Positions 4,296-8,634 of a DNA stretch of 8,634 nt are shown one piece after another (position 1 is the stretch's first letter; each line of letters opens with the position of its first letter). Made by a program: the position numbers and the translations under genes. This DNA is from Candidatus Yanofskybacteria bacterium RIFCSPHIGHO2_01_FULL_41_26 (GTDB lineage: Bacteria > Patescibacteria > Paceibacteria > 2-02-FULL-40-12 > GWA2-44-9): positions 1 to 8,634 of the forward strand of contig MGJB01000010.1 in NCBI GenBank assembly GCA_001794055.1. The letters run 5' to 3'. The notes below the pieces were generated by a model. The model did no database searches. It was not told the DNA's origin and worked only from the letters and a program-made list of their open reading frames with translations.

Positions 4296-4880
4296 ATGTT
4301 TAAAATAAACAAAATGGCTAATAAAAAATCTTTTAATCTTCATTACGCGATTTGCGTTTCTGGCGCTGCCGAAACCGGGCATTGTTCTTCGGGAGCCGTG
4401 GAAAAAGCGGAAGAAATCGGCCGGGAAATCGCCCGCCAGGGATTTATTTTGGCGACCGGAGCCACTATCGGCATGCCTTATTGGGCGGCCAAAGGCGCCA
4501 AAGAGGCCGGCGGCACGGTTATCGGATTCTCGCCGGCGGCTTCTAAAATCAGCCATCAAAAAACCTATCATTTGCCCGTTGATTATCACGATGTAATTAT
4601 TTATACCGGTTTTGGTTATTCCGGCAGAAATCTGCTGCTGACGCGGGCTTCAGACGCCGTTATTTTTATCTGCGGCCGAATGGGAACGCTTAACGAATTT
4701 ACGATTGCTTTTGAAGACGGGAAGCCGCTTGGAATTTTAGAAGGAACCGGCGGCACGGCCGATATAATCAAAGAATTGATTGTCAAAAGTTATCGCGGTC
4801 CCGGGAAAATCGCTTACGCCGAAGAGCCGGCGGAGCTTCTGAAAAAAGTCGTTGAATTGATAAAAGAAGAAGAGTTATAA
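4296..4880 (+). CDS. SLOG/LOG-like nucleotide-binding protein (TIGR00725-like)
   Basis: This 194-aa Rossmann-type protein is of the SLOG superfamily. An N-terminal strand reads Y-A-I-C-V-S-G-A-A (17-25), and helix A-E-E-I-G-R-E-I-A-R-Q-G leads into the nucleotide-binding turn L-A-T-G-A-T-x-G-M-P (52-61). G-F-G-Y-S-G-R-N (105-112) and T-R-A-S-D-A-V-I (116-123) follow. The signature G-R-M-G-T-L-N-E (127-134) corresponds to the P-G-G-x-G-T-x-x-E motif of LOG proteins. In LOG cytokinin hydrolases this motif binds and cleaves nucleoside monophosphates; related proteins carry molybdenum cofactor or act as nucleotide sensors. Here P-G-G is replaced by G-R-M, so catalytic activity is uncertain. It heads a five-gene plus-strand array. 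No Shine-Dalgarno is present. The ATG at 4296 fits a leaderless transcript; the ATG at 4314 is the alternative. Confidence 0.82.
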   Translation: MFKINKMANKKSFNLHYAICVSGAAETGHCSSGAVEKAEEIGREIARQGFILATGATIGMPYWAAKGAKEAGGTVIGFSPAASKISHQKTYHLPVDYHDVIIYTGFGYSGRNLLLTRASDAVIFICGRMGTLNEFTIAFEDGKPLGILEGTGGTADIIKELIVKSYRGPGKIAYAEEPAELLKKVVELIKEEEL

Positions 4881-4914
4881 TTAAATAAAAGGTCGATTAA
4901 ATTTTTTTACGAAA

Positions 4915-5223
4915 ATGCCTAAAAAATCAATTAAAAGTCTTCGCAAGCCGGTTAAGAAAACAAAGCCAATTAAAAAAATAAAACCCATTGGCAAGGTAAC
5001 CCATTATTTCGGAGGCATCGGTGTCGTTATAGTGAAATTCAACAAAATCGTTAAGGTCGGCGAGACGGTCAAGTTCAAAGGAGCGAACACCGATTTTGAG
5101 GAAGTAATTGAAACAATGCAGTATAATCATAAGGATATTAAAAGCGCTAAGAAAAATCAGGAAGTGGGAATTAAGGTCGCGGAAAAAGCGCGGGAAGGAG
5201 ATGAAGTTTATTCCGCTGAATAA
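4915..5223 (+). CDS. Small elongation-factor-barrel protein (EF-Tu domain 2-like)
   Basis: This 102-aa protein has a strongly basic tail of about 24 residues (K/P/I-rich, repeated K-K-x-K-P-I), then one beta-barrel domain. The barrel shows G-K-V-T-H-Y-F (26-32), V-G-E-T-V-K-F-K-G, D-F-E-E-V-I-E-T-M-Q and E-V-G-I-K-V-A-E-K-A-R-E-G-D-E-V-Y. This matches the domain-2 barrel of translational GTPases as found alone in small 'translation elongation factor-like' proteins and at the C-terminus of U32 peptidases. No GTPase domain is present. The basic tail suggests RNA or ribosome contact, which is inference. It lies 34 bases after the LOG-like gene and 8 bases before mgtC. No Shine-Dalgarno is seen. 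Confidence 0.82.
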   Translation: MPKKSIKSLRKPVKKTKPIKKIKPIGKVTHYFGGIGVVIVKFNKIVKVGETVKFKGANTDFEEVIETMQYNHKDIKSAKKNQEVGIKVAEKAREGDEVYSAE

Positions 5224-5231
5224 TAATTTTA

Positions 5232-5702
5232 ATGAACTTAATTTTTAATCCGCAAAATTTAGAAATTTTTGGCCAACTTTTGTTAGCCGTAACGCTTGGC
5301 AGTTTGATAGGAATGGAACGGGAACTAAGGGGCAGGTTGGCGGGGGTGAAAACCCACGCCTTGGTTTGTTTAGGCGCCGGCTTGTTCACCGTCCTTTCAA
5401 CTATCGGTTTCGGGGAATTTGTCTCGGGGACCGGGCTTGATCCTTCGCGGGTGGCTTCCCAGATTGTCGTGGGAATAGGTTTTTTAGGCGCCGGTTTGAT
5501 TGTTTTTCAGCAATCCCAAATTCAGGGCTTAACCACGGCCGCCGGTATCTGGACCACGGCCGCCATCGGAATGGCGATTGGCGTTAAATTCTATTTCGTT
5601 GCTTTATTCGCCACCTTTTTGGTCTTGTTGGTTTACGCAGTCCTCTATTATTTTGAGATTTTTATAGATCGTTTCCGGGACAAAACGCGGAAATTAGATT
5701 AA
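5232..5702 (+). CDS. MgtC/SapB family membrane protein
   Basis: This 156-aa protein corresponds to the N-terminal membrane domain of MgtC, without the cytoplasmic ACT-like domain of Salmonella MgtC. About five hydrophobic segments lie at residues 10-27, 43-60, 78-93, 104-118 and 121-142. Family motifs are G-M-E-R-E-x-x-G-R-x-A-G-x-x-T-H-A-L-V (27-45), R-x-x-S-Q-I-V-x-G-I-G-F-L-G-A-G (73-88), and G-L-T-T-A-A-x-I-W (99-107). MgtC proteins are linked to growth at low magnesium and to inhibition of the F-type ATP synthase in pathogens; single-domain relatives are widespread and mostly uncharacterised. The gene sits 8 bases after the barrel protein and 7 before the next gene, so it is surely co-transcribed. 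No magnesium-sensing leader is visible, and its neighbours do not suggest ion transport. Confidence 0.92.
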   Translation: MNLIFNPQNLEIFGQLLLAVTLGSLIGMERELRGRLAGVKTHALVCLGAGLFTVLSTIGFGEFVSGTGLDPSRVASQIVVGIGFLGAGLIVFQQSQIQGLTTAAGIWTTAAIGMAIGVKFYFVALFATFLVLLVYAVLYYFEIFIDRFRDKTRKLD

Positions 5703-5709
5703 TTTTTTA

Positions 5710-6219
5710 ATGGAAAAATGGCGATACAATGTTGAGTTGCCGGCCCGGGGGACCGGGAAAAAGAAAATGCCTTCCAATCAAAAAGGGATTGTTTTTTGCT
5801 CAAGCTGCCGATCGGCTTATTATAAAAAATCCTGGCATCATGCCGCGCCAGCTGAACGATTGAAACTTAAAATTCACAATCCGAGGCCTGTCTTCTGCCC
5901 GGCTTGCCAGATGATCAAAGATAAAGAATTTGAAGGACAACTGATTATCAGCAATTTCCCTTTGGTTTTGGAAGCGGATTTGAATAAGCTTATTAAAAAT
6001 TTTTGCCAACGGGCTTTTGAGCGCGATCCGCTTCATCGCTTGATTGATATTAAAAGCGATTCCGGTAATTTGACGGCAACCACTACCGAAAACCAATTAG
6101 CGGTTAAATTAGCCAAGAAAATCAAGGAAGTTTTCGGCAAGAATAAAGTTCAGGTAAAAATATCTTATTCTCCTAGCCCCAGCGACGCGGTTTATATCAA
6201 AATAAACTTTGTCCAATAA
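5710..6219 (+). CDS. BCAM0308/NMD3-like double CxxC protein
   Basis: The 169-aa protein has two cysteine pairs, C30-x2-C33 and C63-x2-C66, making a zinc finger. A 'W-H-H' element lies between them (42-44) and C-P-A-C-Q-x-I-K-D marks the second knuckle. The rest has the order G-x-L-I-I-S-N-F-P, a helix with I-K-N-F-C-x-R-A, D-P-L-H-R-L-I-D-I (~107-115), then T-A-T-T-T-E-N-Q-L-A-x-K-L-A-K-K-I (~123-139). This matches the BCAM0308 family and the N-terminal part of the archaeal/eukaryotic NMD3 family, which binds the large ribosomal subunit. A bacterial role is not established. Coupling to a translation-factor barrel protein hints at RNA or ribosome work (inference). The ATG at 5710 gives a basic N-terminus typical of the family; ATG 5767 is possible. 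The 3' end overlaps the next gene by 11 bases. Confidence 0.75.
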   Translation: MEKWRYNVELPARGTGKKKMPSNQKGIVFCSSCRSAYYKKSWHHAAPAERLKLKIHNPRPVFCPACQMIKDKEFEGQLIISNFPLVLEADLNKLIKNFCQRAFERDPLHRLIDIKSDSGNLTATTTENQLAVKLAKKIKEVFGKNKVQVKISYSPSPSDAVYIKINFVQ

Positions 6220-7531
6220 ACCAGTCAAATTATTTTTTTGGCTATTTTTAATTTCTTTGCCTTTTGGTTTCCGGACTCTGCTTTTTCAATTCACGCCCGA
6301 TTTTAATGAATATGGGGCGGTTTTTTTATACGCCAGCGATATTTTGATGGTTTTGTTTCTGGCTTGCGCGATAAAAAATCCTTTCTCGCCAAAACGACCA
6401 AAACTTGCCCTTTGGGTTTTTTGCGGCGGTTTTTTGTTTTTAGCCGGACTTTCAATTTTCCTTGCTTCTTATAAGCTCTTAGCTTTTTATAATTTTTTGA
6501 GATTGATTTTGCTGGTTTTGACCGCTTTGGCTATCGCGGAAATTTTGAAAAAAAATTGGGTCAGGTTAGAAAATATCTTGGCAGTTTTAGTCGGTTCGGC
6601 GGTTTTTCAGTCTTTGGTCGCTTTTTTGCAGTTTTTGAATCAGAAAAGTTTGGGTCTTTGGTTTTTGGGTGAATCGGTTTTGAGCCCGGAAGCTTCGGGA
6701 ACGGCGAAAATAGTTGTTGCCGGCGGCAAAATTTTACGGGCCTACGGCACTTTCCCCCATCCCAATATTTTAGCCGCCTTTTTGTTGTTGGGACTATTCG
6801 GTTCTTATTATTTTTTATTCGCAAGTAATCGTTCCGGAAAAAAGAATTTTTTATCTGACTTAGCGGTTATTTTAGCGGTTTTTTTGATAAGCCTGGGTTT
6901 GATTTTGGCTTTTTCGCGCGCGGCCTGGTTTTTGGGAATATTTTCAACCTTGTTTTTTATTTTTTTTCTTTTCCGTCAAAAAGATTTCCGCCAACGAATT
7001 TATTATTTTTCAGCAACTTTGTTTTTTATTTTTTTGATTTTAATTTCGGGATTTGGCTGGCTGATTTTTCCCAGGGCGCAAATTTATTTAAACGAACCCG
7101 CGGTCAGTCAGAGAATCTCTTATAATGAATTGGGCTGGTATCTGGCGAAAAGTCATCCGCTGGGCGTCGGTTTGGGGAATCAGGTCGTTTTTTCAATAAA
7201 AAACGGCATCTATCAACTTTTTGGCCTGAATCAATTCTGGCAGTGGCAGCCGATACATAATATTTATTTGCTTATCGGTTCGGAAATCGGAGTTTTAGGA
7301 TTATCGGTTTTTTTAGTGTTTTTGGTCAAAATCTTAATTTCTAATTTTAAATTTTTAATTTTCAAACAAACGGAAGATTATAAATATTTGCGATTCGGGA
7401 TTACGACGCTAATGTTCGCGGCGTTGCTGGGTTTTGGTTTATTTGACCATTTTCTCTGGACGCTTCAGCCCGGCCGCTTGATGTTCTGGCTGGTTTTGGG
7501 AATAATATGGGGGACGCGCCCTCGTAGTTGA
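6209..7531 (+). CDS. O-antigen ligase / Wzy-like polytopic membrane protein
   Basis: This 440-aa protein with about ten to twelve membrane helices belongs to the O-antigen ligase (WaaL/Wzy) superfamily, which joins or polymerises lipid-linked glycans at the outer face of the membrane. Family marks are F-P-H-P-N (182-186) at the start of a helix, F-S-R-A-A-W after the mid helices, and an external loop ending in P-I-H-N-I-Y-L-L (348-355) with G-S-E-I-G-V-L-G-L. The His in that loop is at the position usually implicated in catalysis. The TTG start at 6209 is effectively forced: a TAA lies in frame at 6203-6205 and no ATG or GTG occurs before the first membrane segment. No Shine-Dalgarno is seen, and the gene overlaps its upstream neighbour by 11 bases. 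Its last five codons form the 5' end of tRNA-Arg. A heptanucleotide tract encodes a K-I-L-I-S-N-F-K-F-L-I-F-K stretch. Confidence 0.85.
   Translation: MSNKPVKLFFWLFLISLPFGFRTLLFQFTPDFNEYGAVFLYASDILMVLFLACAIKNPFSPKRPKLALWVFCGGFLFLAGLSIFLASYKLLAFYNFLRLILLVLTALAIAEILKKNWVRLENILAVLVGSAVFQSLVAFLQFLNQKSLGLWFLGESVLSPEASGTAKIVVAGGKILRAYGTFPHPNILAAFLLLGLFGSYYFLFASNRSGKKNFLSDLAVILAVFLISLGLILAFSRAAWFLGIFSTLFFIFFLFRQKDFRQRIYYFSATLFFIFLILISGFGWLIFPRAQIYLNEPAVSQRISYNELGWYLAKSHPLGVGLGNQVVFSIKNGIYQLFGLNQFWQWQPIHNIYLLIGSEIGVLGLSVFLVFLVKILISNFKFLIFKQTEDYKYLRFGITTLMFAALLGFGLFDHFLWTLQPGRLMFWLVLGIIWGTRPRS
7332..7366 (+). repeat. Five-unit heptanucleotide tract in the O-antigen-ligase gene
   Basis: Five successive 7-base units are seen: TCTTAAT, TTCTAAT, TTTAAAT, TTTTAAT, TTTCAAA. 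They lie in frame, between the I-G-S-E-I-G-V-L-G helix and the last membrane helices. Confidence 0.6.
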
Positions 7532-7589
7532 ATGGATACAATACCTCCCTCCGAAGGAGGTGATACAGGTTCGATTCCTGTCGAGGGCA
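7518..7589 (+). tRNA. tRNA-Arg (anticodon CCG)
   Basis: A complete cloverleaf folds. The acceptor is GCCCTCG (7518-7524) with CGAGGGC (7582-7588), and the D arm is GTTG/CAAT. The anticodon stem CCTCC/GGAGG encloses a loop CTCCGAA, so the anticodon is CCG and reads CGG. The T arm is ACAGG/CCTGT with TTCGATT, and the discriminator is A7589. Length is 72 nt with a short four-base variable loop. The 3' CCA is not encoded (CTT follows), so it must be added after transcription. The first 14 bases overlap the end of the O-antigen-ligase gene, whose TGA lies in the D arm. Confidence 0.95.
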
Positions 7590-7590
7590 C

Positions 7591-7619
7591 TTGACTATGT
7601 CGCAAGATTGGTTTAAAAT
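7591..7619 (+). promoter_or_regulatory. Promoter of the secreted-protein gene
   Basis: TTGACT (7591-7596), 17 bases, TAAAAT (7614-7619). It begins two bases after the tRNA ends. The predicted start near 7626 gives a leader of about 50 bases before the ATG at 7676. No terminator separates it from the tRNA. Confidence 0.6.
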
Positions 7620-7675
7620 TTTGTGAAAGCACATTAACGTATATCAAAAATAAAATATAGAAAGGAGGTGAAAAA

Positions 7676-8164
7676 ATGAAGAGATCCATTGGATTGTTGT
7701 TGGTAATGACGTTGGCGCTAACAATAGCAACTCCGGCTTTTGCCCAGCCTGTCCTGGCAAGAGCAGCTAAGGTTTTGATTCTTCCCCTTACTGTTCCCGC
7801 GGAGTTTGTAGTAACCTTTGGCAAGAGTTTGATTGAGGAGGGATATGGCCCTCTAACTTCCTTGTCTAGGGCAACGAGCAACACCGGAGGCCGTCTATTT
7901 GGCGATACTCTTAACCTTTTTAAGGAAGGATTTTATGAGGTTGGGTATTTCGAGCCTAATGATTTAACGAAAATCATTAGTCCGCCAAAATGGGTTAGCT
8001 ACGGCGACTATATCGCTACCGGAATTACTTTGGGCGCGGTTGGAGTCGTTGCCAACTGGTGGGGCGGTAATACCAAGGGCTGGACGATGGCGAAGGGTAT
8101 TCTGTTTGGCGCGACGGCTGGCGCGATAACCGGTACGGCCGTACAAATAAATAGCGAAGAATAG
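7676..8164 (+). CDS. Secreted glycine-zipper protein of unknown function (162 aa)
   Basis: The N-terminus is a clear Sec signal peptide: K2-R3, a hydrophobic core of residues 5-19, and cleavage predicted after A-F-A23. I do not recognise the mature protein. It has a hydrophobic stretch at ~33-49, a soluble middle with R-x-x-G-D-T-x-N and two P-P/P-N turns, then two hydrophobic segments (113-129 and 139-156) separated by a W-W-G-G-N-T-K-G-W linker. The last segment is a glycine zipper, G141-x3-G145-x3-G149-x3-G153, and G116-x3-G120 precedes it. Such zippers pack helices in membranes or oligomers. The start is fixed by the near-perfect Shine-Dalgarno AAAGGAGGTG (7661-7670). The gene has its own promoter and terminator and is probably well expressed. 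It may be an envelope protein or a membrane-active factor; neither can be decided here. Confidence 0.85.
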   Translation: MKRSIGLLLVMTLALTIATPAFAQPVLARAAKVLILPLTVPAEFVVTFGKSLIEEGYGPLTSLSRATSNTGGRLFGDTLNLFKEGFYEVGYFEPNDLTKIISPPKWVSYGDYIATGITLGAVGVVANWWGGNTKGWTMAKGILFGATAGAITGTAVQINSEE

Positions 8165-8173
8165 AAACGATAA

Positions 8174-8208
8174 AGCCCCCTGGAAATTTTCCGGGGGGCT
8201 ATTTTTTT
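8174..8208 (+). terminator. Terminator of the secreted-protein gene
   Basis: AGCCCCCTGG (8174-8183) pairs with CCGGGGGGCT (8191-8200), with one T-G wobble, across an A/T-rich loop. A T7 run follows (8202-8208). It lies 9 bases after the stop and separates this gene from the converging small-gene operon. Confidence 0.92.
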
Positions 8209-8212
8209 GTTT

Positions 8213-8374
8213 TCAAGACATCTCTACTGTCATTTCCTTTCTTTCTTTTTCTGCCGCTTCTTCTTTTCTTTCGCGGTAATCTTTTATTATCGTCTTGGCC
8301 ATCCCAAAGAAAATATAAAAGATGATTAAAAGAGAAGCGCCGATTATGAAAGCCGCGCTGATATCTTCATTCAT
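8213..8374 (-). CDS. 53-aa single-pass membrane microprotein
   Basis: This short frame begins ATG at 8372-8374 and ends TGA at 8213-8215. The N-terminus is acidic (M-N-E-D). Residues 7-25 form one membrane helix (A-A-F-I-I-G then L-L-I-I-F-Y-I-F-F-G-M), followed by a long charged tail of Lys, Arg and Glu (31-47) likely to be a helix or coiled coil. The positive-inside rule puts the tail in the cytoplasm. A perfect ribosome site, AAGGAGGTGG (GGAGG complement of 8382-8386), is seven bases upstream and overlaps the stop codon of the gene at 8387-8560, so the two are almost certainly co-translated. The function is unknown. It could be a small subunit or regulator of a membrane complex encoded further to the right. 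Confidence 0.8.
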   Translation of the reverse strand: MNEDISAAFIIGASLLIIFYIFFGMAKTIIKDYRERKEEAAEKERKEMTVEMS

Positions 8375-8386
8375 AAAACCACCTCC

Positions 8387-8560
8387 TTAAAATTCTTTAA
8401 TTATTTTGGCCAAGATGACCCTGGAATTTTTTCCTAAAGCTTTCTTTCTTTTTTCCGATTCTTGCCGAGCCATTTCCGGGTCGCGATGGATTGTCGTTTT
8501 CGGCACAACATTGGATTTTTTTAAATCATTCCACCAACTGACAACTAAAAATTCTTCCAT
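8387..8560 (-). CDS. 57-aa charged small protein in a minus-strand operon
   Basis: ATG at 8558-8560 is preceded, six bases upstream, by a strong ribosome site AAGGAGGCG (GGAGG complement of 8567-8571). The product starts M-E-E-F-L-V-V-S-W-W, has H-R-D-P-E-M-A-R, then a Lys/Arg/Glu-rich helix and a C-terminus I-I-K-E-F. There is no signal peptide, membrane helix or known motif, and I do not recognise the family. Its TAA runs straight into the GGAGG of the next gene downstream (TAAGGAGG). Its first 35 bases overlap the tail of the gene entering from the right edge. Confidence 0.7.
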   Translation of the reverse strand: MEEFLVVSWWNDLKKSNVVPKTTIHRDPEMARQESEKRKKALGKNSRVILAKIIKEF

Positions 8561-8634
8561 TTTTCGCCTCCTTCAAATTTTTGATAAATTCTTTTAATTC
8601 TTCTTCGGTTTCCGGGAAAATATCATTATTCGGA
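8526..8634 (-). CDS. C-terminal tail of an unidentified gene (5' end outside window)
   Basis: On the minus strand, the frame entering from the right edge at 8633 runs 35 codons to TGA at 8526-8528. It reads like coding sequence: P-E-T-E-E-E-L-K-E-F-I-K-N-L-K-E-A-K, a charged amphipathic helix, then a short C-terminus with S-C-Q-L-V-E. The other two minus-strand frames stop at once or within about 14 codons. It would overlap the 57-aa gene by 35 bases. Too little is visible to name it. Confidence 0.5.
   Translation of the reverse strand, partial: PNNDIFPETEEELKEFIKNLKEAKNGRIFSCQLVE

Noticed and set aside
3994..4308. 104-codon forward frame opposite the zinc-ribbon gene
   Set aside because: It runs across the promoter region of both neighbours and reads as low-quality sequence, while the minus strand has cysteine pairs, promoter, ribosome site and terminator.
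4245..4589. 114-codon minus-strand frame opposite the LOG-like gene
   Set aside because: The Arg/Gly-rich content is the mirror of the GC-rich SLOG coding frame, and it would cross the divergent promoters.
5221..5231. Magnesium-sensing leader before mgtC
   Set aside because: Only eight bases separate mgtC from the upstream gene, so there is no room for a leader.
7465..7884. 139-codon minus-strand frame
   Set aside because: It runs antisense through the tRNA, the promoter and the signal-peptide region of the secreted protein.
8406..8597. 63-codon forward frame near the right edge
   Set aside because: It is antisense to the 57-aa gene and the entering gene; Phe/Ser-rich content is the expected mirror of Lys/Glu-rich coding, and it has no ribosome site.

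Overview
The window looks like chromosomal DNA of a Candidate Phyla Radiation (Patescibacteria) bacterium, most likely of the Parcubacteria group. This is inferred from the gene set and style: compact housekeeping genes (S20, RuvA, a MurE-like ligase without the usual N-terminal domain), several small proteins typical of that group, AT-rich third positions, closely packed operons, and many genes with no Shine-Dalgarno sequence beside a few with perfect ones. No database search was possible, so the placement rests on recognition.

Layout. Bases 1-339 (+) hold the C-terminal part of a probable DNA polymerase III delta subunit (HolA), overlapping tail to tail with rpsT (-). Upstream of rpsT on the same strand is a 114-aa DUF4258-like protein. 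That gene and ruvA (+) diverge from a 32-base gap in which two extended -10 boxes occupy the same bases on opposite strands. A self-contained cassette follows (1585-2516): a strong extended -10 promoter, a hairpin-rich leader with a possible leader peptide, a 241-aa protein of unknown function, and a terminator built on a perfect 28-base palindrome. The C-terminal ~40 codons of this protein are GC-rich and mostly NNY, the pattern expected of the variable region of a diversity-generating retroelement (DGR). Next are the MurE-like ligase (2574-3848), which contains heptanucleotide repeats, two hairpin terminators, and a small zinc-ribbon protein on the minus strand with its own promoter.

Bases 4281-7589 (+) form one tight array: a SLOG/LOG-like protein, a small elongation-factor-barrel protein, an MgtC/SapB membrane protein, a two-CxxC BCAM0308/NMD3-like protein, an O-antigen-ligase-like membrane protein, and tRNA-Arg(CCG), whose 5' end lies inside the ligase gene. 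A good promoter just after the tRNA drives a 162-aa secreted protein carrying a glycine zipper.

From 8213 to the right edge the minus strand carries at least two very small genes (53 and 57 codons) with strong, coupled ribosome-binding sites, plus the tail of a third gene entering from the right. The 53-codon product is a single-pass membrane microprotein.

The most interesting candidates are the putative DGR target cassette, the 7-base-period repeats inside three different genes, the overlapping divergent promoters, and the microprotein operon at the right edge.
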